Source of the DNA: Paramacrobiotus metropolitanus
Lineage: Eukaryota > Tardigrada > Eutardigrada > Parachela > Macrobiotidae
Direction: 5' to 3'
Length of the DNA stretch: 64,000 nt
NCBI RefSeq assembly: GCF_019649055.1
Contig: NW_026570222.1
Span: 1,674,001-1,738,000, forward strand
Part shown: one piece after another, positions 43,942 through 55,733 of the stretch
How the letters are laid out: each line of letters begins with the position of its first letter
How positions within the stretch are numbered: the first letter of the stretch is position 1
Made by a program: the position numbers and the translations under genes
The notes under the pieces: model-generated
The model's input: only the letters and a program-made list of their open reading frames with translations
What the model was told of the DNA's origin: nothing
Database searches by the model: none

Positions 43942-43982
43942 TCAACTGGGCGCGCGCTACGCTAGCGCGACCAGCACTTGTA
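43942..43982. repeat. GC-rich hairpin element, copy 2
   Basis: CAACTGGGCGCGCGCTACGC then TAGCGCGACC and CACTTGTAT. It shares the CAACTGG..CGCGCGCTA..GCGCGACC..ACTTGTAT frame with copy 1 at 38040-38074, differing by a few substitutions and a 2-bp indel in the loop. Confidence 0.8.
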
Positions 43983-46234
43983 TCAAAGAAACGCTAACAA
44001 ACAGTCAGTGACCAAGGGATAGCCAGTTTTATATTTACAGGAAAGAAAAAAATACAAAGTCGTGAGAGCTAATAAACAATTTCATTATGACGCGCTACTC
44101 CCTAGTTCCATAAAACTGACTTATTTTCAATATCTATAGCTATTATATATGTGCGCAGTGCATCGACGGCCGATATTAGTCCACAAAATATTATATATAT
44201 ATATGATTGTATAGTTCTGTATAGTTCTTTTTTTAATTCTTAACTGTGCAATGATGGCCGTAGTTAATGGAACTATGACTGTAATGTCGCGATTTGAAAA
44301 CACTATAAAATGTATCGTTCTGTATACTTAAACGCAACAATGCAAGTGCTCTCGTCTGGGTTTCACAGAACTTGAAACATCTATTTTTGTATTCAGTATT
44401 TATGTTTTGGGGTGTCATAAGCAGTCTGTTTATACTCGTGTTCATACTAAACGTCTCCAAGTACTGTGCGTATCTACTTTACATGCAAATCGACCTTTGC
44501 AATCAGCAATCCAACAAATAAACTATGTAAATCATGCGCATAAACTAAACTATTAATACTAAGTACTATTAAATACCTCGTGAATTTTTAATTGTACACT
44601 ACCCTCGCGACAGACTTAATTATAAGGCTTGCCATAAAAAAACACCCCAAAGTCGCCTGCCCTCAAAAACGTTAACTACTCTAGTAGCTTTTCTGAGTTT
44701 TAGTTTCCAGTATTATTTTCTTGCATTACCGTTGCAAGTTGAGCAGACAAGTTGTTTCTTGAGTGGAACGACAATAATGACATAAAGAACGACAATAATA
44801 AAGGGCGACAACAAAGGACAATTAATAATGACATTTTTAACTGGAACGCCAATAATGATATTTTGAGATGCAACAACTCATAGTCCAAAACAGCGTTATG
44901 ATTTCGAGTCATATGTATTTGGCTTCGTTCGACCGATCCAAAACGTTTCTCCCGGACGGGTTCAGATCGTGCCGGTAATGACAAAATCCAACATAAAAAG
45001 TGATTCGAAACGTTCGTTGTGGGAGACGGCGCGTAAGTTTTCCGAAGAAATGCCGTTGCAGGCAGTAAGGGGAGGACATTGGTGGCAGTAAGGTGAGGAC
45101 ATTGGTGTGGTCTAAAAGAATTTAATTTGAGGAATGACCGCACATTTTGAAGCAGACGGAAACATGGTAAGATTATAAGAGCAAAATTTATTTCGAATTT
45201 TACCAATATATATAGCCTAACTGTGGCACATTTTTATCGGTACGAATATATTATGTTCTGCTTCAGTACGAAGTATAAGTAATGTATTGAATATTGCAAA
45301 TTTCTTACGTTAGGTGAATTTCGTACATTTCGAACTAGACACAAGCCGGGTAAAGTTTGGTTAACAAAAAAATCGAGATTCCGTTTATAATCTTTGATAT
45401 AATTATTATCTCTCGAAGAAATACTACTTGCACTCGCACTCTTTATCAGCTTTGCCTTGCGTTTTCCAGTTAATGAACAGTTGTTTAAGCGATAATCAAC
45501 ATAATGGGAGTCCGAAAAGGCCGCAGTATATATATAGTCTCCTCCAGTCCTGTAGCTTGTCTTCCAGGCACCCAACAGATAGGTTTACACCTCTAGAACT
45601 TTCAGATCGGTAACCTTTGGGTCATGCCGCCGGCGGTCGCGGGGGGGTTTCATGCGTACCGCCTATCTAATGAAAAAGTTTACATAGGAAACCTTTCCAG
45701 TGAATGAAGAGTGTGGAGCAGCCGTATTTTCATACTTAATTTACCTGCAAAATTCAACCGCGAATTAACATAAAACCCGATAGACACCCCAAAGAAAAAA
45801 CGATGCTGATCCAGCACTCAACACACTCGCACTGGTATTCTGATTCGCGAAAAGGGCTTCCAAGCAAACCAAACGGAATCCCTCACATTCTGGAACGGCA
45901 GCACCCGGAAGTGACATGTACATGCTAGGCAAACACGCAATACACAGTTTGCAAGCAGGACATTTCGAAATACTTCTTAAATAATATAAGATAGATATTA
46001 TTACATCTTAATCTTTCATGCCTTAAGTCAACAATCAGAACGCAAAACCGAGGAGTAACGAATATGAACATACCGTTAACACATACAATATTTGTGATGC
46101 TATCAAATTTATAGTATACTATCTGCCATAAAAATTACAGTAATGGTATTGTAATTACTTACAGTACATGTACGCTAATTATCTCGTACAATAGTTTGCG
46201 AAGTATACTGTTAATGGCGGCATGGTCGCGGCAT

Positions 46235-46253
46235 GCCGGCCGGCACGCCGGCC
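46235..46253. repeat. GC-rich palindrome
   Basis: GCCGGCCGGCACGCCGGCC: arms GGCCGGC and GCCGGCC around an AC centre, isolated in AT-rich DNA. Function unknown. Confidence 0.6.
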
Positions 46254-48344
46254 AGAATTTACCAAATTGCCATTTTAGGTGCCACATCCTCTTCTATCAC
46301 GGCCCACTGATTCTTTTACCAGCTTAAATTTAACAGCTTGAAAAATGTTCCGGGAGTGTACGGAAAAATAATTAATAAAAAGGTGGAACTAGGAAGCTGA
46401 CAGTACGCCGGTATGTATCAGGCATCGGTTATACGAGTACGTTAATTTTGGCCCTATCCTGAGCCACAAATTGTTTCTCGCAAATCCCAAGCTAGTTCCC
46501 GTAAGCAGTTTATTATTATTTCGGTGGGCGACCAACGATTCTGAAATTTTGTTGTGACCATTGTTTGCAGCTTAATAAACTTTTAACTTTGTGGAAACTA
46601 CCGTTGTTTTATTGACGCATACAGATACACTCTCTGTATCATACGGTACATTGGGCCATTTCGCTACTCACTAGCATTCTGCTCACGACAGGCGTGCTCA
46701 GCGGCAACATCATGCACCCGTTGCATCGACGTCGCAGAAGCAATACGGCAACTATACCGGCATAGCACACAGTGCTACAGTGTGCAACATGCAATAACAA
46801 GAAAAGGCCCGTGTTGCATGTTCAATTGATTTGTCAGCCCTGCACGGCAAAACCGTCGATTTCATATTCATATCCAGTGTAGAAGTTTTACAGGTGAGCC
46901 ATACGAAATAGATCTAGTGGGTATTTGCACAGTGCTCGGTTATGACCAAGGGGGTGTCATTCGTGGGAAAGTTGTGCTGTTTGCCATTTGCTCCAATTAT
47001 TAATTGTAAATGATGATCAGCGTTTAATTCGTTCTTCTTTCGGATTCTGTATCGATTCGGGAGCATCGTGTGTGCATTCTCAGGGATCGCGGACCACGAT
47101 CATGATCATTCATCGATCGCGAAGGTTCTTTCTGTAATCTCTGGCATATCTGTTTTCGATGAATCCGTTTCAGCTTTAGTTAACGACAGAGTTTGGAATT
47201 TAATCTTGATCAGTGCGAGCTAATTCGGAACCAACTGGCATCTGGATTAATTGTTTGATTTCTTGTTGTGTCATTAGCTCGGGTAAGTGTTTGTATCTCT
47301 AACTGCTGTCCAAGAAACAAGAGTATTTTAATTTTTTTTTGTATATGAGATCGGCGGATTTTTTTCTAACCGGCATTTACTATACATCTGTGAGGTGCGA
47401 ACTTGGGCGACCAGTTGCAATGAGAACATTAATTTAGCACCTTCTTTTAGCTTAATAAGGAGTTCCATCACGTGCTGTTTTTCATTGCAGTTTTCTAATG
47501 AATTCTATCCGGTTCCAAGTCAGGGATATTTTTGAAATAAACGAACAACTGTAGAGCATTTATGCACATATTATACAGTAGTTCTTTGATATTGCGTACT
47601 GTTGCTTAGTGGCAGCATTTGCAGTTTCAGCAAACCTTCTCTTTCAGAATTTCGACGGTTTTCGTGGATTGTATCTCTGGAATATTTTGTGCTCTGATTT
47701 GTCCGTTTGACTCCATTTTGTCTTTTTCGGCTGACATCAGAACCAGAGAGGACGCAACTTTGCCTGTGCATACATTGGGCTGCTCTTTGCGTAAGTACAA
47801 TTTTTTTCCATTTTTTAAATTGTCCACAATGTCCAGCGCTGGATTTTTGCGGCTATTTTTTGTCAAGTGTTAGGGAAGTTCGTCGTACAATAAGTCATTT
47901 GTAATAGCGTTTGTGAAAGTGCTGAATGAGGAGTTTTAGTCCGTATTTTTAGAGAATAATGAGCCACATTTTGTCAGTTTGTAACACTTGAATTGGTTTG
48001 TGTGCGACTTCGCATCCCTCGTCAATCGTCCCATGGATAGAAAATGCTGATGCTGGTCGGGGAAAATGCACTCCGTTGCATAGTGGGCAATAATCGTGAG
48101 AATATGAAAGTGTATCGAGCCTGTTAGGTGTCAAGTTGAGTGCATTGACTGTGACGGTTAACAACAGAAGCTGACATCGGCTGCGCTTGAATGTTAGCTG
48201 ATTAAACGTAAATCGTGTTTGCCGGTTGGGTTTTTATGTCAATATTTGCCTTACGAGGACTACCTGTTACCTGTCATTGATGTGCACCCTCGCCGCTCAA
48301 TAACCGCGTTTTACAACAGTTTCCTTGTTTTTTTCTGCAGGAAC

Positions 48345-51182
48345 ATGGGTGCTCGTGTGTCCCGTGGCGATTACGAATGGGTGTACACGGATGAACCTCA
48401 CGCCACCAGACGCAAGGAGATTCTCAGTAAGTTGACTAACCTAGTGCTTAACCACTGACTCACCCGGCGGGTTTTTCGTCGCTGTTTTATGGAAATGGGA
48501 CTGCCACGCAAGTTTTCTTTCACATGCCACTAATGTCAGTCGGTTACTCTACAGTCTACCGAATACGAGTACGCTGTTTCTGCATCCGGTTGTTTACCAC
48601 TGTAAACACTGCTGGCACTCACAAGTCAGTGCTGCTTGTGAAAGTGCTCAGGCAATGAACGGTGTTATTCTTGTTTGGGGCCGTTCGCATCTTTTCGTAC
48701 ATATACCCTGGAAATGCTAAACAGGCGTGCATTTGTATTATAAAATTGATAAGGAAATAGTGATGCGAATCTAGTTTTGTATACGCGTTTTTGTGCCTAT
48801 CAACGTATTATGATATCGAAAAACATGGACATAATTTTTTCATTCTGCACTGTTATTAGTTTGCATTTTTGCACCTGATTATTTTTGCACTTTATTTTGA
48901 TTATTTTTGCACCTGATTATTTTTGCACCTGATATGATTCATCATTCTTGTGCTTGATGACCGACTAGATAGAATTTATGAAACCGTTCTTGAATGAAGT
49001 TATTACTGGAGAAATATAGACTAGCAGATAAATTTTGACAGGTCACTACACTCGACATTTCATTTTCACCACCGTTATCAGGTTGCGATGCTGCATAAAC
49101 TGTAATCGAATTCGTAGAAGTTGCCGTATCGTACCTGTAACTGGGCTGCTGATTAAGCTTCGGCATTGATCCTAAATTATACTTTGGCACCTGCTGTTTT
49201 TGATCGCTTACCTGGTTAGGTTTAAATTAATCAGTTTTATTTTGCAGGTAAATATCCGCAGATTAAGAAGTTGATGGGACCTGATCGGAATTTGAAATAT
49301 ATTGTAGTAGCAATGGTGTTGCTGCAGCTAATAAGTATGCACATAATTAGCTGCTGCCTAGTGCCTACTAGGCACATTTTTTTAGAATGAGTTACAGATA
49401 AATTTTTTCTTGCTTAGCATATTTTAACACCATGTCTGACAGCTTTTTCTATTTTTTCTTTCAGCATGCTGGATGATTAGCGTCAGTGATTGTTCTTGGA
49501 GCACCATCTTCATATTGGGCTACTGCTTCGGCGGGGTGATCAACCATGCAATGACACTTGCTATCCACGAAATTGCTCACAACCTCGCATTTGGACATGG
49601 CCGACCGGGTTTGAACCGAGCTTTCGGCATGTTTGCCAATTTGCCCATCGGTGTACCCATGTCCATATCCTTTAAAAAGTACCACTTGGAACACCATCGC
49701 TACCAAGGCGATGAAATTCTGGATACAGACATACCCTGTCTGGCGGAAGCCACGATTTTTTGCAATACTCTTGCCAAAGTGTTCTGGGTTATACTGCAGC
49801 CGTTTTTTTATTCGCTTCGCCCGTTTTTCGTCAACTACAAGACGCCGACACGGCTTGAACACATAAATCTGGTCGTGCAAGTCTCATTTGATGTGGCTTT
49901 GTACTATTATCTTGGAGCGAAACCGCTGGTCTACCTTATTGCTGGCACTTTGTTAGCAATGGGTCTACATCCGGTTGCGGGGCATTTCATTTCAGAGCAC
50001 TACATGTTTTTGAAAGGCCATGAAACATACTCATATTATGGTCCGCTGAACTGGGTGACCTTCAATGTTGGATATCATATGGAGCATCATGACTTCCCGT
50101 ACATAGCGGGTTCTAAGTTAGAGCAGGTATGGCATGGTTATTTTTGTTTTATCGATTGTGAATTAATGGTCGGTCTGCTTTACGAGAGCCGGTTCCAACC
50201 ACGCTTTGTTTTACCGTATCAGATGGCAGATATCTCTTACTTTGTTATAGTCGTTTCCTTTCAGTTGTTTAATTTAACTTTCTCTGCGGCGTTTGGAGGC
50301 AGTTGATTGAGCCTTATCGTTGAGTGCTACCAGTCTACCATTTCTCCGAAATTTCGAATAAGAATTGGCTTACACGAAATACGTAAAATGCCGGTCCATT
50401 AATTCCTGAAATTATACTGTATAGTTATTTTAAATACAGTACTTGCATTACTTGCATCTAAAATTTTCGTGGGTTGTTATAACTATAAAAAATTCTATAA
50501 TTATGAAAACATTACGAAAGACTTACAGACTGTTTTTATTTCATGAAGTTAGAGATCATTTAAGCCCGCTTTCTGAATTACATCGTGGGGTAGCTGCTGA
50601 CTGCTGTGCGCATCATTGTATGTAAAAATGTTTTATGAAGCACCCCTCCGCATCGGTAATCGTCAACGTGTTTTTATTGTTGAGTCATAAAGGAACCTCC
50701 GGAGATTCACTATCGCTCTGAGCGTTTATGCTGGACATAAACTTTATCGCGTGCAATAACGTCTGTTGATTTAGGTGAGACAAATTGCACCGGAATACTA
50801 TGACACACTGCCACAGTATCATTCCTGGAGTAAAGTGATATACGACTTTATCATGGATCCGGATATTGGTCCGTACGCTCGTGTCCGTCGTAAGAATACC
50901 ATCGGTGGGGATGGTAATGTGGACGCCGTTCCCGAATCCTTGACTGCACCAAAGAACCTTGTAAACGGATGCGCTAAAAATGGACATGCGACGGGTAATG
51001 GACACTGCAAAGAGTTGAATGGTATTCTGGGGGCGCAGCGCAAAGTAGTCAACGGAAACGTTGCTCACCAAGACAGTCCTGTAAAGAAGAACACAGAGGT
51101 GAACGGCTCATTAAAGACTAGCTGCCTTAATGGATCGCTAATGTCATTTGCTCCTGTTTCCGGAAGTAATGGAGATCATTAG
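48345..51182 (+). CDS. DEGS1: Sphingolipid delta-4 desaturase (dihydroceramide desaturase)
   Basis: ER membrane di-iron enzyme that introduces the delta-4 double bond into dihydroceramide to make ceramide. Four coding exons: 48345-48426, 49248-49334, 49465-50126, 50775-51182, 412 residues, phases closing. The N-terminus [19 protein letters not shown] matches the DEGS signature, including the Gly2 N-myristoylation site of the family. Three His boxes are intact: HEIAH (91-95), HLEHH (130-134) and HMEHH (261-265). Also [30 protein letters not shown] and the ending [20 protein letters not shown]. Oddity: about 85 extra residues follow the usual end (human 323 aa), rich in Asn, Gly and Lys with repeated NG pairs. 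Start is the ATG 4 bp after the acceptor at 48340. Reading through the 50127 donor would replace the last exon by about 60 residues including a hydrophobic end; probably an intron. Confidence 0.97.
48861..48939. repeat. Short tandem repeat in DEGS1 intron 1
   Basis: About four to five imperfect copies of GATTATTTTTGCACCT in a row inside the first coding intron. Confidence 0.85.
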
Positions 51183-52708
51183 CGCTCACGCCTCGGTTTC
51201 TCAAGTTCCTGCTTATCACTCTCAGTCTGATTACGTGTGATATCTCGAGAATATCAGTAACTGCCCGTAATGGAAGACTACTGTTGGATCTCGATAATTT
51301 AAGAAAATGGGTAATTAAGGGCGTGTGTGTGTTTTGCGTTTTGAGTGCTCATTACTTGTTGTTACTCAATTAAGTTTTGCTTCACTTTAGACTTATGGTT
51401 CCTACGTTATTATTAAAACTATCTTAATTTGCCGATTGAAAGTTATTTGATCGCCTAATTCAATCACGGCGTATACGCACCATTTTATTAAGTGATGTAG
51501 CATTAAGGAACTGCATCCGAATGGTTACTCAGCCTGCAGTATTACAGTAGTCTTACAGTAGTCACAGTTTAGTGTTCCACTGCCTTTAGAAACTTTCCGT
51601 GATATACATATAATCTTCAACTTTCGACTGTGTGTTAACTGTAGTTCTGTAAGTAATGGAGTAATCTTCAACTTTCGACTGTGTTAACTGCAACTGTGTG
51701 TCTGTAAGTATGGTAATGTAACAGCCACAGGTCACCACCATAAACATAATTTTTTTGTATTAGGTTTCTACTTCTACAGGTATTATGCTCCCCCCAAAGC
51801 GATCGATCACTGATAATCGTTGTGGACGTTTACTATCTTTACATTAACACTGTTGTATTTTTCATTACTTCAGTAATTAAGTACATGTGCAGCATTTATG
51901 GTCATACTGTTGCCGTTAGTGCAATATCTTTAAAGATTTAATTGTTCGCACATTTAGAATAATTTACGATAAGAAGTGCAAAGTTTCGGCGCCGCAATTA
52001 AGGGCAGCCGACCATCACATCACAGTGGATTTTAAAAAAACTAAGTACCCACTACCCAGGTACTGTACTGTAAATATAGATATATGGTAGCTACTAGCTA
52101 TACTTTACTGTGTTATAACCCATAAGTAGAATGCGTGAATACCGAGTGTCGTCCCTGAAACCTTGCACGATTTTCGGATTCTGGACGCGTCATAATCTTC
52201 AGCACGAGTAGTTGTGGTATGGCTCCAAGTCAAGTGCAAGTTGACCCATACCGCGGGTATATGTAAACCAGTAAAGGCGGGCTTTCACTGTCAGAAGCAT
52301 TGCACTCAAAACATGCTAATGCACAAGACAGCGCTACCCAGTATCCACGTGCATTGCTGGATTTTCTGCCAGTTTTAATCGTCATTGTGACACTGCCGTC
52401 GCCGACGGGACTACAAGGGATACGGGGTATGGCGGCAGAATTTGTGGTTTTGTAGTTTTAACTTTTACCTACTAGAAAGCACAATTGAATTTATAACGGC
52501 CGCCAGCAGCATTTCTGTCTTGGTACGACTAATAATGCAAGTACTGCAAATTTGCAATCAGTTATCATACTGAATTTGGTGACTTATGATTTATGGATAC
52601 AAATACTCATCTATATACTACTACCATTACCGTCCTGTATCAAGCATCTCTTATTGTTGGCGGTTTCTGGCGATTAATAATCATTCTGACGGTTTTAATT
52701 TAAGAATA
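51183..52708. other. Spacer between DEGS1 and the unassigned gene
   Basis: DEGS1 3' UTR then the upstream region of the next plus-strand gene. A ~50-bp imperfect tandem duplication (TAATCTTCAACTTTCGACTG units) lies at 51611-51716. No other gene seen. Confidence 0.6.
51611..51716. repeat. ~50-bp imperfect tandem duplication
   Basis: Two copies beginning TAATCTTCAACTTTCGACTG and ending in TCTGTAAGTA. The second has a 2-bp loss and a short insertion. Confidence 0.85.
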
Positions 52709-54523
52709 ATGGCGGACAATCAGTTACTTGAACCTGAAGCTCAATTAAACATCCAAGTGAAAAGTACGACAAATCCCAACGAAATTTGGCATTTCCCTCA
52801 TAAACCGTTGGCATCCGAAGAAACCGACTTTCACTATTTACCACGCGCTTTGGAAGTACCAGATTTTCACGACGTCAAATTCGACAGCGTCGTGCATGCA
52901 ACACACACGTGCTACAAAAGTGTTATTCTCAGCCAAAATGGTGATGCTCACTTCAAACCTCATCCCAAAAGAGGATTCGCACATGATGAAATGCTCAGCA
53001 AACTTCGGTTTGTATGGTTTTCCCCATTGATTTCTGATTATGAATCAGAAAAAGTCAAGGAGCGTATGAGAGAGCTCTTAACTGCTACTGTATGGCATTA
53101 TATACCAGACACCATGAAAAAATCGCCACAGGAGCTCTCCGACAGTGCGTCAACCAAGGAAAACGAGTGGAAAATCCAAGAAACCTGTCGGAATCTGCTT
53201 GATGGCCCCCGTACAACATACGCTGCAAGTCCAGCCATGCTTAATGACGAATCCCGATACGGCCCGCATGGTTTCGTTATCCCGTTTTCTGCCGTTCTTG
53301 CCAGCGTCGCTGCGTCCCACGACGTACCAGTCATGAGACTGGGATTTTATGACATGGGCACCTTCGCGTATCAGAGGGAGCGCATGCACGTAGTTCTTGT
53401 TTGTCCAAAGGGGGTTGCTGAGAAATATTCTTTCAAGGAGATCACTAATAATAATGATGAATATGCCTTTTTTGGTCTTCCCCAATGCGGAGCGGACTTG
53501 TATCATTGGTACGTGCGCTCGACAAAAGATTTTGTGGACTGGCATCCGCGTCCATCCGATTACGCAATACCGACCGCACTTGGTCTGGCGGGCGCGCCCT
53601 TGTCGGCGGCTGGCATATCTCGGTGGGAACATCTTTCCTTTGCCTGCCTTGTTAATCCGGGCCAAGAACTGGTAATTCCCAAAAAAGATTTCAATGAGAA
53701 AATTCTAAATCACAATTTCTGCATAACGAAGAATCGCTTTCCATACAACAAATGCCCAGATGAAAACCTACTGCCCCGCAGAAGATCTGATAGCGTTCTA
53801 GAGGTTTCAAATAAAAGACTCCAAAGTGCAACGGTCGAAAAACGTCAGAACAAGGGAGATAACGACAGACACATACTGCAAGTGCAAGCAGTCCAAGGTA
53901 AGTAATAAACGGTTTAATAGCATTGCTAGATTTACCACTTACTGTTATATTAATAGTAATAGTAATATGAGGTCTAAATATGTGGAATATTTTTCCAGAA
54001 TATTCTAAAGCAGAATTATTTAATATTTCGCCACTTAAATTTGTTTTAACGTTGAAATCATTTTCAAATTTTTCTGGTCAGTTTAGTAATTTGCAATTGA
54101 ACAAGAGTGCTCACATTTAGGGGTATTCACTTTTCAGATGAAAATATTTGGTACTTACTGTTTTACGACCCGGCTTTAAGTATGGAATCAACTATTTAGT
54201 GAATAATTATATTAAAATTGTTTCCTTCTGCAAATATCACGTACTCCGGTACTCGTGAAGTTGTAAGTGTTCCCAAGTACGTGTAAGGTCACCTGTTATT
54301 CTGTTCTTTTTGCTGCTAGTTTAAGTAGTTATTATTGTGGCAGTATCTCCGTTGTTTTTTAATTTCGGTCAGACAATTGATTTGATATTCAAAATTTTCT
54401 CAACTTTTAGGCGCGGCCCGTGCAGAAGACCAGGATCCCTTGTTACCCCGTTTGCCAAAGAGATCTTTGCCCGAGACCTTTGATGAGATTACTAGTAGCT
54501 TTGACAAACGGTACAAGCCATAG
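52709..54523 (+). CDS. Unassigned 433-residue protein, two exons
   Basis: Exon 1 52709-53897, exon 2 54411-54523; GTAAGT donor, CAACTTTTAG acceptor, phase 1, TAG stop. I do not recognise the family with certainty. The frame is open 41 codons further upstream, but the ATG at 52709 has a better context (ATAATGG) and the upstream codons look non-coding. No signal peptide or membrane span is evident, so probably cytosolic or nuclear. Visible: VVHATHTCYKSVILSQNG (61-78) followed by FVWFSP (101-106), reminiscent of the H-x-T..S-I-L..N-G opening of ADP-ribosyltransferase folds; a globular middle (YGPHGFVIPFSAVLASVA, MRLGFYDMGTFAYQRERMHV); a Trp-rich segment (YHWYVRSTKDFVDWHP); and a charged C-terminus with PRRRS, PKRS and SFDKRYKP. 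The ADP-ribosyltransferase idea is inference only. Convergent with WDR26. Confidence 0.82.
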
Positions 54524-55733
54524 AAGTATGAAGTATAGTACTGTACCGTAAACATTATCGAATAATCATAATCGAAATCATTACTAGTACTGCTGTTACC
54601 ATGATTTATGAACTCTCGTACCTTCGAGTATAATAATTGTCCTCCCTCATGGTGCATCCTTTTTATTACCACTGCAAATACTATCTTTTTACTTACCTTT
54701 ACAGTAATTACATACAGTACATAATAAATTCATTTTACGAGCTGACATACAGAGGTGTATGGGGGCGCAGCCGGATCGTGCACCGGTACCGGCAGCTGTG
54801 AATGGCTTACATGTTAGTTTAATACTATATTGGAAATTCGACAGATTGTTAATTATGTTTATGTACTGTAGTACAAACACTAAAAAAATACAACATATAA
54901 ATTCTAACCTGCGATTCTATAATGTTATGTAGTAATGGCAAGAGGACTGCGCAAACTGTTGACAGCGTGCAAGGACGTCGCTAGCTTTTCGGAAGGGGCG
55001 CACGCCGTTGTTCTCCTGGAGCGAGAAGAATGGCGCCGTTGCGCCATTTCTCAATTTTCAGAGTTTTATACGGGAATTTTTGACAGAGACGCTCAAAATG
55101 GTACAATATTGCAGAATTAAAGGTTAAAAGGATCATCATCTTGACAGATGTTCAACCAGCCATGTACAGTCAACAACGCACAACTGGAGCGCAGCCATCT
55201 ACTCTAGCTTGATGTACTTCATCGGCATAGCACAACTGCAAACGGAATAACATGGACAACAAAACAAAGTCATCAACTCATCGTAAAATATGCAGAATTT
55301 GTAACCTATTTGTATTTGCCACATTATTCACATATGTACACTTTCAAATGAAAACAGAGAATCCATTAGAAGCAGCGGCTCGCCAACCAGCGAACAGCGC
55401 ATAAACCAAAACGATCGGGCATGAAGTCCACTGTCAGAGTAACAAGTCGGTTCGCTGACGATTGTCACATAGCTGTTGCACTGAGACTGCTGAACGTAAG
55501 GGAGAAGAAACGGAAATCAATCCAGAAAAATAACAAAACAAAGTCCTCAACCCAGTCTGAAACATTCTGTACTAACAAATAAAACAAAAATCTCATTCCA
55601 ATACAATCCACTATTTCGAAGTCCCACGGTCTACTCATCCGCCTTTATCGATTTCGGTCCGATAACGATCCATCTTTCTGCTCACCGGATGTAATATAGA
55701 GAAAGGCAATTTGTGAAATAGTCACAGTTTTCA
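54524..55733. other. Convergent spacer, unassigned gene / WDR26
   Basis: Both 3' UTRs. A 61-codon frame at 54935-55120 (+) has no support. An AACAAATAAAACAAA stretch near 55570 is a possible poly(A) region. Nothing else seen. Confidence 0.5.

Larger units (their letters stand above)
42110..48340. other. Gene-poor DNA upstream of the desaturase
   Basis: AT-rich DNA with short frames; a 168-codon frame at 45206-44700 (-) has no recognisable family and atypical composition. Contains hairpin element copy 2 (43942-43982), a GC palindrome (46235-46253) and TA-rich simple repeats near 44195. The section from about 46.6 kb to 48.34 kb should include the promoter and non-coding first exon of DEGS1, because its first coding exon starts after a TTTTTTTCTGCAG acceptor at 48340. 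Confidence 0.45.

Noticed and set aside
44700-45206. 168-codon minus-strand frame
   Set aside because: Longest uncalled frame, but no recognisable motif, no splice context and odd Leu/Ser-rich composition.
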